In this document: piece after piece, positions 33,046 through 42,202 of the stretch
How the letters are laid out: each line of letters starts with the position of its first letter
How positions within the stretch are numbered: position 1 is the stretch's first letter
Origin: an uncultured Eggerthella sp.
GTDB taxonomy: Bacteria; Actinomycetota; Coriobacteriia; Coriobacteriales; Eggerthellaceae
Length of the DNA: 64,000 nucleotides
Assembly: GCA_959607715.1 (NCBI GenBank)
Contig: CAUHNN010000010.1
Location: forward strand, 17,797 to 81,796
Direction: 5' to 3'
Position numbers and translations under genes: made by a program
The notes under the pieces: model-generated
The model's input: only the letters and a program-made list of their open reading frames with translations
The model's database searches: none
Told to the model about the DNA's origin: nothing

Positions 33046-34221
33046 TTAGTGGGCTGAAACGTAGCTGTCGTCGATGGTTATCTTGCAGACGGCATCGGGT
33101 TGGTATTCTTTCACGACGGCGGCGATGCGAGCTTTGAGCTCGGCGTCGTCGTAGGTGCAGCCGTGGGGGCGCACCACGTCGAATATCACGTTGGTGTGCG
33201 TGGGTCCGGGCACGAGCCTCAGGTCGTGGACGGTGAGCCCTTCGTCCACGCGGGTGACGTTCTTTGCGAGCCACGCCCGCATGTTGCCGACCGATGAGTC
33301 CTTCGTGACGATGGGGTCGTAGTGCAGGACCAGGGGAAGCCCCTCGTTCGCGCGGAAATCTTCCTCGATGTTGTCGATGATGTCGTGGCTTTCCATGGGG
33401 TCCATCTCGGTGGGCATCTCCACATGGGCGCTCGCGAAGCGTCGGCCCGGGCCGTAATCGTGGACCATGAGGTCGTGGGTGCCGAGGACCCCCGGGTAGC
33501 TCATCACCTTGTCGTGGATGTGCTTGACGAAGGCGGGTTCGGGGGCCTTGCCGAGGAGCGGATCCACGGTATCGCGCATCAGGTCGATGCCGCTGTAGAC
33601 GATGAACGCGCCGACCGCCAATCCCGCCCAGCCGTCCAGGTCAAGGCCGGTGTAGTGGGACACGAGCGCCGCTGCCAGAACGGCTGCGGTGGCGATGACG
33701 TCGTTTCTCGAGTCGGCAGCGGTGGCCATGAGCGTGGTGGAGTCGATGCGCTGTCCGATGTTCTTATTGAAGACGGCCATCCACAGCTTCACCGCGATCG
33801 AGAGGGCGAGCACGACGACGATGGCAATGCTGAAGTCGATGGGCTCGGGCGCGAGGATCTTGCCGATCGAGGACTTCAGAAGCTCGAAGCCGATGAGGAC
33901 GATAAGCAGTGCGACGGCAAGCCCTGAGAGGTATTCGAAGCGACCATGGCCGTACGGATGGTTCTCGTCTGCCGGGCGATTGGCCAGCTTGAACCCGAGC
34001 AGCGAGATGATGTTGCTCGAGGCGTCGCTCAAGTTGTTGAGGGAGTCGGCCACGATGGCGATCGACCCCGCCAGGAAGCCGATGGCCCCCTTCGCCGCGC
34101 ACAGGACGACGTTGCATACGATGCATACGATGCTCGCGAACGTACCGTAGGCGCTGCGCACGTCGGGGTCGTCGGTTCTCTCAGACGTTTTCACGCACCG
34201 CTTGATGAGCCATTCGGTCAT
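33046..34221 (-). CDS. Cation diffusion facilitator family transporter
   Basis: 391 residues. Six membrane helices carry the metal site DSLNNLSDASSN (helix II) and DSRNDV (helix V), with HPYGHGRFE between. The cytosolic C-terminal domain (about 215-300) has the HxxxHxxD-type residues, followed by a further extension of about 90 residues. CDF proteins export Zn, Mn, Fe or Co against protons. Ion specificity is not safely readable. Confidence 0.9.
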   Translation of the reverse strand: MTEWLIKRCVKTSERTDDPDVRSAYGTFASIVCIVCNVVLCAAKGAIGFLAGSIAIVADSLNNLSDASSNIISLLGFKLANRPADENHPYGHGRFEYLSGLAVALLIVLIGFELLKSSIGKILAPEPIDFSIAIVVVLALSIAVKLWMAVFNKNIGQRIDSTTLMATAADSRNDVIATAAVLAAALVSHYTGLDLDGWAGLAVGAFIVYSGIDLMRDTVDPLLGKAPEPAFVKHIHDKVMSYPGVLGTHDLMVHDYGPGRRFASAHVEMPTEMDPMESHDIIDNIEEDFRANEGLPLVLHYDPIVTKDSSVGNMRAWLAKNVTRVDEGLTVHDLRLVPGPTHTNVIFDVVRPHGCTYDDAELKARIAAVVKEYQPDAVCKITIDDSYVSAH

Positions 34222-34462
34222 GGTTCTTCCTTTTATCTTCAGGGATAACCATACAACTATAGATCATTGCATCGTGTGCGTGCAGGATGCGTTTGTTTCA
34301 AGCTGCCGTGTTTCTCCTTCGTCGTCGAGCACGGAGGGAAGGGGGAGCGCTATACTGGAAAAGGGTTCGGGGCGTATGCCGCGTGCATACGATCCTCGGG
34401 CCTTTTTCTTACCGCGGGCAAGGCTTGCGGTGTGGGGCCGGCAGTCGTAGAGGGATCATTCG

Positions 34463-35563
34463 ATGGGGCATCGTCGCACAACGCAGCAGGCGCGGACCGT
34501 GCACGTTCATCGCGTTTCTGCCTACTATTCCCATGGACAGCATGAAGGCACCGCCAAGGCCCTTTCCTTCCTTTTGCGATCACGCGCATCGTGGGAGGGG
34601 CGCACATTGGTTCTTCCCGAGCGACCGGGACTGTTTGCAAGCAGGGACGAACGTCGCGAATACGATTTTCGTCGACGCATTTCCGGTTCCTTCCAGGCGC
34701 TCGAGATTGATCCCCTCGATGCCGAAGGCTTCGCGGGTACCCGCTGCTTCGTCGATAACGCGGCGAAGATCGACGAGTTCATGGATTACGTCCCCGAAGG
34801 TTTTCGCCTCGACAAGGTGATGCAGGATCGCGTTCCTTTCGACGGCGATCGCGCGCTTCTTTCCCTTGTTGACGACGCCGCCACGGCGGAGCGTTACGAA
34901 CGGAACGTATCTTGCGCCCGGCGATCGGAATCGCCCTTCATCCTTCCCTATGTGGATCTCGGCGCGCGGATACGCGAGAGCATCGAACGCGATCGCTTGG
35001 CCGCAGGCTTGCCTGCCGGCGCGCGCGCGGGCAGGCCGTACCGGTGGGATCTGACTCCCGTCGATCGCGTTCGCTACCTGTATTCGATGGAGTATCTGCG
35101 CCGCGCCGCGGGGGAACTTCCCTTCGACCCTTCGATTTTCGCCACGTTCCTCGACGATCCGTACTCTGCCCGTAGCTCCACGATCACGGGAGACGGGCGA
35201 TGGGACGAGATTCTCAAGGGCGCCGCCATACCAAGATTCCGCGCGCTGGCGAGCGATCTTGCTGATTACTGTGCCTGCTTGACGTCTGACCCACGCTCAG
35301 CATCGCTTGAGAAGGCGTATCGCGCGTATAGGGAAGAGGTGCGCAGCGCATTTCGCAAATGGCATGCGGGGACGGCTTCGTCGTCGTTCGCTCTTCATGA
35401 TCGCGGCACGATGATGTTGAAGGAGTACCTGTGCGCCAAGGAGATCGGGCAGCGCCTCGATCCGGTCGTCCGTCGGATGGAGCTGGTGATCGTGGCGCTT
35501 ACCGACTACCGGGGATGGCCTGAAAAGCGCATGCCCGGCGTCGAGTTCCGCTATCCCGGTTAG
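34463..35563 (+). CDS. Conserved protein of unknown function, first of a paralogous pair
   Basis: 366 residues; not recognised. No signal peptide or membrane segment is seen. The sequence is charged and mostly helical. It aligns with the next gene over almost all its length: YYSHGQHEGTAKALSFL with YYSVADQREGTFEALEFL, MDYVPEGF with MAYVPCGF, a SPFILPYVDLGARIRESI block, IPRFRALASDL, and a final LDPVVRRMELVIVALTDY. The ATG at 34463 follows AGAGGG. The pair forms a two-gene unit ended by the terminator at 36929. Confidence 0.75.
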   Translation: MGHRRTTQQARTVHVHRVSAYYSHGQHEGTAKALSFLLRSRASWEGRTLVLPERPGLFASRDERREYDFRRRISGSFQALEIDPLDAEGFAGTRCFVDNAAKIDEFMDYVPEGFRLDKVMQDRVPFDGDRALLSLVDDAATAERYERNVSCARRSESPFILPYVDLGARIRESIERDRLAAGLPAGARAGRPYRWDLTPVDRVRYLYSMEYLRRAAGELPFDPSIFATFLDDPYSARSSTITGDGRWDEILKGAAIPRFRALASDLADYCACLTSDPRSASLEKAYRAYREEVRSAFRKWHAGTASSSFALHDRGTMMLKEYLCAKEIGQRLDPVVRRMELVIVALTDYRGWPEKRMPGVEFRYPG

Positions 35564-35601
35564 CCTTCATCAGGGGATCGACGGGCTACGGGCCAAGGGA
35601 A

Positions 35602-36912
35602 ATGAAGGCGATGGAAGAGGTGGATATGGACGAAAGCATCGACTGCGCAACTCGATATTATTCCGTGGCAGATCAGCGCGAAGGAACCTTCGAAGCGCTC
35701 GAATTCCTCATGGGCCATTTTAATGACTACAGAGGCAAAACGCTGTCGGGTTTACGTAAACGTCCGCTGATCATGACGCGCTCCGCTAAGAGCCGATATG
35801 AAATCGGAAGCCGATGCGCCAAGTCGTTCGGTCTTCTTGGCATGGTCGACGATTCGGATTACGGTTGCTTCGTGACCGACTCTTTTCACTCTCAATCTGG
35901 CGCCATCGATGCTTCGATGGCGTATGTGCCGTGCGGGTTCGATCCTGCGATCGCTCTATCTTCCGTCGCCGCGAAGAGCGATGGGGAATTGGTGGACGAT
36001 CTATGGAGCATTCCCGGATTGGAGGAACGTTTCTTCGATTTTAGCCTGAATGACGACAGGAAACACAAGGGGCGTACGCTCTGGATCCCTTTGCCTAAAC
36101 TCCGCTCATTCGTCGAGGAAAGCCTCGCTCGCTCGCGCGGGGAGCGGACCGAGGCGAGCGCCTGGCAGAATGATCTCGTCCTTCGCGCTCGTTATTTACG
36201 TGCAGCGAATTGCCTCGTGGCGTCTCTTGGACCTCTGTCCTTCAGCCATGCTGCGCTTGCGCTGCTCGCGTCGCCATCGAGCGACGACGGGTTCGCCGAA
36301 GCTTTCGGGGCGAAGCTGGCAACTGCCGCCTTCCCGCGTTTACGCGCTCTCTCGCTCGACCTCCTCAATGCGATGGAAGAGTCGTCGTTCTTTGTCGCGG
36401 GCGAAGAGTTCAGGGAGAAATGGGCGGCATACCAGGATGATGCCCGCCGGGTGTATTGCCTTTGGAAGGGGTGGAAGGGCCCGCGTGCTGTCCATCCTGC
36501 CGTCGGCGATCCAGCGTGCGAGATGATCGTGGCTTACATTCGCATTAAGGCGATGTCTGATGCGCTTCTTCCCGTTATGGAGCGCATGGATACGGCGCTG
36601 CTGGCGTATTCGGGGCGTTTCCTGGGGAACGGGAAGAGCGCTTTGCTCGAAACGCGGCCGCCGTCTCTCGATCATATCCACCCTGAAGAACGCCGCCGCC
36701 GACATGAGCAAAGCGTAAGGGCGCGGGCGCTGCGGCATCCCTCTTCCTCGTTTGACGAAGAACCTCAGGTGGGATGGGATGACGAAGGCGATCGCTATAT
36801 TCCTTTTGGAACCTATGAGAGCTTCTTGAAGGATCCCATGCGTTATCCCGATTGGTTCGATCAGCGACCGATGTGGGAGAGGGATACGCCCTGGAAAGGG
36901 CCGGGAAACTAG
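35602..36912 (+). CDS. Conserved protein of unknown function, second of a paralogous pair
   Basis: 436 residues; not recognised. It shares the full-length pattern of the preceding gene (YYS-x6-EGT-x2-AL-x-FL near residue 22, M-x-YVP-x-GF near 112, FPRLRALSLDLL near 245, LLPVMERMDTALLAY near 330) and has an extra C-terminal tail of about 90 residues rich in Arg, Pro and Trp. Two other in-frame ATGs exist; the one at 35626 has GAGGTG just upstream and is an equally good start. No membrane segment or catalytic motif is apparent. Confidence 0.72.
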   Translation: MKAMEEVDMDESIDCATRYYSVADQREGTFEALEFLMGHFNDYRGKTLSGLRKRPLIMTRSAKSRYEIGSRCAKSFGLLGMVDDSDYGCFVTDSFHSQSGAIDASMAYVPCGFDPAIALSSVAAKSDGELVDDLWSIPGLEERFFDFSLNDDRKHKGRTLWIPLPKLRSFVEESLARSRGERTEASAWQNDLVLRARYLRAANCLVASLGPLSFSHAALALLASPSSDDGFAEAFGAKLATAAFPRLRALSLDLLNAMEESSFFVAGEEFREKWAAYQDDARRVYCLWKGWKGPRAVHPAVGDPACEMIVAYIRIKAMSDALLPVMERMDTALLAYSGRFLGNGKSALLETRPPSLDHIHPEERRRRHEQSVRARALRHPSSSFDEEPQVGWDDEGDRYIPFGTYESFLKDPMRYPDWFDQRPMWERDTPWKGPGN

Positions 36913-36928
36913 GATAGTGGGGGAAAGA

Positions 36929-36963
36929 AACGGGCGTCGACCGCAGAATGGTCGACGCCCGTT
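36929..36963. terminator. Terminator between the unknown pair and the MFS gene
   Basis: A perfect 14-bp stem (36929-36942 with 36950-36963) with a 7-base loop, between convergent genes. Confidence 0.85.
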
Positions 36964-36996
36964 GTTGTGTCCGTTTCGGTGTCGGTTGGCAGACGG

Positions 36997-38871
36997 CTAC
37001 TTCGAGGGCAGCGCTTTGATGATGTTCCTGCGGCTTAGCGTGCCAACGACCGCATCCCCCTTCATGACGGGCACCTTTTTTATGCGCTTTTCAGCCAGGG
37101 TCTTGAAGGCATCCTCTGCCGCATCGCCCGCATTGACGGTGATGACGGATTTGGTCGCGAGCCGCATGACGTTGAGGGCGCCGATCGATGCGACGCGCTC
37201 GGGAAGGTTCTCGGAATCGAGGAGGATTATGTAGCTCATGCCGTCGGTTCGCGACGAATCATGGCGCGAAAGGTAGGTGAGCACGTCTCCGTCGGAAAGG
37301 AAGCCGGCCGGCGCACCAGCGCCGTCGAGGATGGTGACGCCGCTTGTGTCGCGTTCCTTCATGATGGCGATGGCGTCGGCCACGCTCGCCTCGGTGCTGA
37401 GCGTGGCGGGCTCGCGGTCCATGAGGTCGGCGACGAGCCATGCACGGTCGATGCCGGGGCGCAGGCCTTCCGCTTCGTCGTCGGCCGGGGTCTTCTTCTT
37501 GTCGCGGACGAACACGAGGATGCCGAGGCATACGAGGATGCAGATGCCTAGAAGCCCGATGAACGCGAGGTGGCAACCCATGTACGAGGTCTGTTGCGCG
37601 CTTGCCTCGGCCGAAAGGAAGAGCGGCGCAAGAGCGGTGAGGCTGACCACGAATGCGGTGCCGAGTGAGCTACCTACCTGCTCGACTGTCGAGAGGATCG
37701 CGTTGCCGTGGGGGATTTCGGAATTGGGCAGCGCATTCAGGCCCCAGGTGTTGAGCGGGGTGATGAGCGCCTGTAGGCCGATGCACACCACGGTGTAGGA
37801 AAGGCAGGCGATGAGGATGGGCGTCGTGTCGCCGAGCCCGACGTAGAGCGCGGCTCCCGCGACGAGGACGATCGAGCCGACGACGGTGATGATGCGCACG
37901 CCGTATCGGTCGAAGAGCTTACCGGAGATAAGCGCGAAGGCTGCGCCAATGAGCGCGCCGGGAAGCATGATCAGGCCGGAGACCGTCGCGCTTGCCCCGA
38001 GGGCGTTCTGAACGTAGAGCGGGAACAGGACCGCACCGCCGATGAGCGCGCCTTCAAGCAAGGTGATGACGGCGGTGATCACGGCGAATTCCCGTACCTT
38101 GAGGACGTTGACGCGCAGGATCGGGTTGTCGAGCTTGAGTTGGCGGCGGATGAACAGGCCGAGCACGCAGATGCCCAGCACGATGAGGATGGCGGGAACG
38201 AGCGGATCGGCGCTCGACGTCGAGGTCGAGATGCCGTAGAGCAGGCTCGTCATGCCGATGGCGAGCAGGACGATGGAGGGCACATCGAAGCTGGTCGGTT
38301 TGAATCCCTCGAAGTTCTTGAGCGCGACGATGGCCGACACCACGATGACGGCGGCCAAGCACGTGACGAGCAGGAACAGCGCGCGCCATCCCAGGTGGTC
38401 GACGAGGACGCCGGAAAGCGCCGGGCCGACGGCGGGCGCGAAGCTGATGATGAGCCCGATGATGCCCATGGCCGCACCGCGGTTCTCGCGCGGGAAGATC
38501 AGAAGGACGAGCGTGAACACCGTCGGCATGACCACGCCGGTGGCGCAGGCCTGCATGACGCGTCCGAGAAGAAGGAGGGGAAAGCTCGGCGCAACGGCGC
38601 ACGTGATGGTGCCGAGGGTGAACAGGCACATGCCGCCGATGAAGAGCTTTCGAGTGGCGAAGCGCCCTAGGAAGAAAGCGTTCAAGGGGATGATGACCGC
38701 TTCCACGAGGGCGTAGCCGCTTGTGAGCCATTGAACGGTGGTGGCGCTGACGTTGAGGCTTGCCATGATGGTGGGCAACGCCGGGGTAAGGAGCGTTTGG
38801 TTGAGAACCACGAGCACGGCGCCAGCCATGAGAACGGCGACCATGGTGATCTGCTGACGGGTAAGACCCAT
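36997..38871 (-). CDS. MFS (DHA2-type) transporter fused to a CBS domain pair
   Basis: 624 residues. Residues 1-480 form a 14-helix drug:H+ antiporter with LNQTLLTPALPTIMASL (motif D1), GRVMQACATGVVMPTVF and motif C-like FAPAVGPALSGVLVDHLGWR. Residues about 500-624 are two CBS repeats (VADLMDREPATLSTEASVADAIAIM and MRLATKSVITVNAGDAAEDAF, ending KKVPVMKGDAVVGTLSRRNIIKAL). CBS pairs bind adenine nucleotides and gate transporters. The ATG at 38871 follows GAAGGAGAA. Confidence 0.9.
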   Translation of the reverse strand: MGLTRQQITMVAVLMAGAVLVVLNQTLLTPALPTIMASLNVSATTVQWLTSGYALVEAVIIPLNAFFLGRFATRKLFIGGMCLFTLGTITCAVAPSFPLLLLGRVMQACATGVVMPTVFTLVLLIFPRENRGAAMGIIGLIISFAPAVGPALSGVLVDHLGWRALFLLVTCLAAVIVVSAIVALKNFEGFKPTSFDVPSIVLLAIGMTSLLYGISTSTSSADPLVPAILIVLGICVLGLFIRRQLKLDNPILRVNVLKVREFAVITAVITLLEGALIGGAVLFPLYVQNALGASATVSGLIMLPGALIGAAFALISGKLFDRYGVRIITVVGSIVLVAGAALYVGLGDTTPILIACLSYTVVCIGLQALITPLNTWGLNALPNSEIPHGNAILSTVEQVGSSLGTAFVVSLTALAPLFLSAEASAQQTSYMGCHLAFIGLLGICILVCLGILVFVRDKKKTPADDEAEGLRPGIDRAWLVADLMDREPATLSTEASVADAIAIMKERDTSGVTILDGAGAPAGFLSDGDVLTYLSRHDSSRTDGMSYIILLDSENLPERVASIGALNVMRLATKSVITVNAGDAAEDAFKTLAEKRIKKVPVMKGDAVVGTLSRRNIIKALPSK

Positions 38872-39081
38872 GGATTCTCCTTCGGGATAGGGGACGGAAT
38901 GAAAAGCAAGAAGGCCCGTAGCGGGCCTCACGATAGCCTACCATGTTATGTAAGCGTTCGCTCTATGCCCCATCGTTCTTCCATCATGTCGCCGGGGACG
39001 AGGGGCTTTGGGGCCGAAACGGCTACAATGGGATTGTTTTCCAGGCCCAAGGGGGCGGGGATTGAGGATAGAGGAGGAAGT

Positions 39082-39951
39082 ATGACATCTCGTGTTACCG
39101 CGCGTACCGGCGTTTGCTGCGTTTTCGGAGATCCGGTCAAGCACAGTTTCTCGCCGAAGCTTCACAACAAAGCCTTCGAGAAGGCAGGATTGGATTACGT
39201 CTACGTTGCCCACACCGTCAACGAGAAGACCATCGGCGCTGCCATAGAGGCGGTGCGCACGCTGGGCATTCGCGGATGCAGCCTTACGATGCCGAACAAG
39301 ATCGCCTGCATTCCCTATCTCGACAAGATCGATCCGACCGCCGAGATGATCGGCGCGGTCAACACGCTCGTCAACGACGACGGCGTCATCACCGGGTACA
39401 ACACCGATGGCTTCGGTTTCCTTCGCGGTTTTGAGGACATGGGAGTCGAAGTCGCCGGGAACAAGATGGTCCTGCTCGGCTTGGGCGGCGCCGGTGGAGC
39501 GGTTGCCTTGACGGCCGCGATGGATTATGGCCTCGGCGAGCTCGTCGTCTTCAATCGCGCTAACGGGAAATCGTGGGGTCACGCCCAGGAGACGGTCGAT
39601 CTCATCAATGAGCGCACTTCGTGCAAGGCCCGCCTGTGCGATCTAAACGACAAGGACCTTCTAAAGGAGGAGATGGCCACGGCCCAGATGCTCGGCAATA
39701 CCACCAACGTCGGCATGGCGTCGCTCGAGGGTCAATCGGTCGTTCCCGATTCGTCGTTCTTCCCTGCGGGCATGGCGGTTCAGGATGCCATCTATTCTCC
39801 TGCCAAGACCCGCTTGCTCGAGCAGGCCGAAGAGGCCGGGTGCAAGGGCATCAACGGTTTGGCCATGCTTTTCTACCAGGGCGCAAAGCAGTTCGAGCTG
39901 TGGACGGGACAGGAAATGCCGCTTACCGTCGCTGATCTCGAGATCGGCTAA
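39082..39951 (+). CDS. aroE: Shikimate dehydrogenase family protein
   Basis: 289 residues. Substrate motif KHSFSPKLHNKAF near 20-32, catalytic Lys in TMPNK (the family usually has NVTxPxK, here CSLTMPNK), GAVNTLV and NTDGFGF. The nucleotide loop is GLGGAGGAVAL. It reduces 3-dehydroshikimate, or quinate in YdiB-like members; the Ser-Leu-Thr-Met variation makes a quinate/shikimate dehydrogenase possible. GGAGGAAG precedes the ATG. No other aromatic pathway genes adjoin. Confidence 0.85.
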   Translation: MTSRVTARTGVCCVFGDPVKHSFSPKLHNKAFEKAGLDYVYVAHTVNEKTIGAAIEAVRTLGIRGCSLTMPNKIACIPYLDKIDPTAEMIGAVNTLVNDDGVITGYNTDGFGFLRGFEDMGVEVAGNKMVLLGLGGAGGAVALTAAMDYGLGELVVFNRANGKSWGHAQETVDLINERTSCKARLCDLNDKDLLKEEMATAQMLGNTTNVGMASLEGQSVVPDSSFFPAGMAVQDAIYSPAKTRLLEQAEEAGCKGINGLAMLFYQGAKQFELWTGQEMPLTVADLEIG

Positions 39952-39995
39952 AGGCCGGTCGAGCGCCGCGCGTCCTCGCTTGAGGAGAGACGCAG

Positions 39996-40026
39996 AAAGA
40001 GAGGGGGCGTACTGCCCCCTCTCTCT
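39996..40026. terminator. Terminator between aroE and CoA-disulfide reductase
   Basis: A perfect 13-bp stem (39996-40008 with 40014-40026) flanked by AAA and TTT, between convergent genes. Confidence 0.9.
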
Positions 40027-40050
40027 TTGCTGCCTCGTCGGGTTTGATCC

Positions 40051-41754
40051 CTAAAGGCCGCAGTCGCCGACGCCACGCATAAGTGCGCTTCTGTCGCGAT
40101 ATACAGCCTCGTAGAAGCGGTATCCGCCTGCGATGTTGGCGCAGGGGATGTCGTTTTGCGAAAGGATGCGGCAAGCCAGGTAGCTGCGCAGTCCCGTTTG
40201 GCAATGGACCAGCAGGCGTTTTTTGCCATCGCCTTGGTCGGCGAGCGATCGGACTTCGTCGAGGGAATCGCGCAGCGAATCGAGGGGCACGTTCACTGCC
40301 CCCTCGAGGTGGCCGTGCTTGTATTCGCCGGGTGTGCGTACGTCGAGCACGAGGGCATTGGCGCCGAGGCTCTCGACTTCCGACCAGTGCACCTGCTCGA
40401 GCTTGCCGGTGAGGATGTTCTCGATGCAGTAGCCTGCCATGTTCACCGGATCCTTGGCTGAAGAGTACGGAGGCGCATAGGCCAGGTCGAGCTCGGTCAA
40501 GTCGGATGCGGTCATTTTGGCGCGCGCGCCGACGGCCAGGACGTCGAGACGCTTGTCGACCCCTTCGCCTCCGATGATTTGGGCGCCGATGATGCGGCCC
40601 GACGGATTTTCGTAGAGCGCTTTAATGGTCATGCTTTCGGCGCCCGGGTAGTACGAAGCGTGGGAGGCGGGGCTCAGCACGACGGAGTCGAAGTCGAGGC
40701 CGGCTGCCCGTGCACTCTTCTCGTTGAGGCCGGTGGTGGCGATCGTGAGATCGAAGGCTTTCATGATCGAGGAGCCTTGGGAGCCGGTGAAGCGGCTGTC
40801 GATGCCGCAGATGCGGTCGGCGACGATACGCCCCTGCTTGTTCGCCGGCCCTGCAAGGGCGATGAGGGAAGGTAGGCCGCTTATGGCGTGGGTCACCTCG
40901 ACTGCATCGCCGATCGCGTAGATGTCCTCGTCGGAGGTGAGCATGCGATCGTCCACCTTGATGGATCCCTTCTGGGAGAGTTCAAGGCCAGCCTCGCGGG
41001 CAAGTGCGCTTTCGGGTGTGACGCCTACGGCGATCACCACCAGATCCGCCTCGATGTCGGATCGCCCTTCGACGTGGGTGACGATGGACGATTCCGTCGT
41101 TTCGAATCCAACGACATTGGCCTTGACGAGCACGTCGACGCCGTGTGCTCGCATCTCGTTGTGGAGCAGGCTGGCCATGTCTTCGTCGAGGGTGGGCATG
41201 AGATGGGCGGGACGTTGGATGACCGTCGTCTTGATGCCGCGTTCGCACAGGTTCTCAGCCGTCTCGAGGCCGATGAAGCCCCCGCCGACGATGGTGGCCC
41301 TCTTCGGTTGCTCGGTGGAGACGAATTCGGAAAGCGCGAAGGTGTCCTCTACCGTGCGGAGGAGGAAGACCCGCGGCGAATCGACGCCGGGAACCGGGGG
41401 GAGCGTCGCATGGGCTCCAGGCGAAAGAATGAGCTTATCGTAGCTTTCTCGATATACTTCGCCGGTTTCGAGATTTTTCACCTCGAGGGTCTTCTCGTCG
41501 CGCAGGATGCGCGTTGCCTCCTGGCTGACGCGTACGTCGATCCGGAATCGCTCCCAGAAGCTCTGGGGCGTTTGAAGCGTCAGCTTGGCGGGATCGGCGA
41601 TGACGCCGCCGACGTAGTAGGGAAGGCCGCAGTTGGCATAGGAAATGTAATGGGTGCGCTCGAGGACGATGATCTCCGCATGCTCGTCGAGCCTGCGGAG
41701 ACGGGCAGCCGCCGTCGCGCCTCCGGCGACGCCGCCGACGATGACGACCTTCAT
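40051..41754 (-). CDS. CoA-disulfide reductase with C-terminal rhodanese domain
   Basis: 567 residues. The FAD domain starts VVIVGGVAGGATAAARLRRL. The active Cys lies in SYANCGLPYYVGG near residue 43, and NAD binding is IVGGGFIGLETAENL. The rhodanese domain (about 460-560) has the persulfide loop HCQTGLRS. CoADR-Rhd enzymes reduce CoA disulfide, CoA persulfide or polysulfide. It follows a single-domain rhodanese gene by one base, so the two act in sulfane-sulfur or thiol redox handling. Confidence 0.9.
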   Translation of the reverse strand: MKVVIVGGVAGGATAAARLRRLDEHAEIIVLERTHYISYANCGLPYYVGGVIADPAKLTLQTPQSFWERFRIDVRVSQEATRILRDEKTLEVKNLETGEVYRESYDKLILSPGAHATLPPVPGVDSPRVFLLRTVEDTFALSEFVSTEQPKRATIVGGGFIGLETAENLCERGIKTTVIQRPAHLMPTLDEDMASLLHNEMRAHGVDVLVKANVVGFETTESSIVTHVEGRSDIEADLVVIAVGVTPESALAREAGLELSQKGSIKVDDRMLTSDEDIYAIGDAVEVTHAISGLPSLIALAGPANKQGRIVADRICGIDSRFTGSQGSSIMKAFDLTIATTGLNEKSARAAGLDFDSVVLSPASHASYYPGAESMTIKALYENPSGRIIGAQIIGGEGVDKRLDVLAVGARAKMTASDLTELDLAYAPPYSSAKDPVNMAGYCIENILTGKLEQVHWSEVESLGANALVLDVRTPGEYKHGHLEGAVNVPLDSLRDSLDEVRSLADQGDGKKRLLVHCQTGLRSYLACRILSQNDIPCANIAGGYRFYEAVYRDRSALMRGVGDCGL

Positions 41755-41755
41755 G

Positions 41756-42085
41756 TTATTTCGCCCCCTTCACGACTGAACCGCTCCACTGCATGATGCC
41801 GCCCATATCGGTGACGTCGCTGTACCCCATCGTCTTAATCTGACGGCAGGCACGCGAGCTGCGTGCTCCGCTTTGGCAGTAGACGAACAGCGGCGCATCG
41901 GTTTTAGGTGCTGCCTTGGGCAGGTCGTTCAGGCGATCGAGGGGGACGTTCTTCGCCCCTTCGATATGGCCTTGCTTGAATTCTTGCGGGGTCCTTACGT
42001 CGATGATGACGCTGTTTTCGGTCGTGCGCGCTCGCGCGACATCGTCATCGATGGAGCCGCGGGTGAACAGATCGAAGAATCCCAT
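41756..42085 (-). CDS. Single-domain rhodanese
   Basis: 109 residues. VIIDVRTPQEFKQGHIEGAKNVPLD and the active loop YCQSGARSS (Cys near residue 72) mark a sulfurtransferase that carries persulfide in the cytosol. AAGGAGG precedes the ATG. It is the first gene of a two-gene unit with the CoADR-rhodanese gene. Confidence 0.92.
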   Translation of the reverse strand: MGFFDLFTRGSIDDDVARARTTENSVIIDVRTPQEFKQGHIEGAKNVPLDRLNDLPKAAPKTDAPLFVYCQSGARSSRACRQIKTMGYSDVTDMGGIMQWSGSVVKGAK

Positions 42086-42202
42086 CTTCGCCTCCTTATC
42101 CGTTTATTTTCTCACCATCAGCCTACCGCATAGGCACTCGGCGAAGAGCGCCTATCGGGTTCGCGTGCCAGTGGCGCTGTCGAACGGAGGCGAAGGCGCA
42201 CG

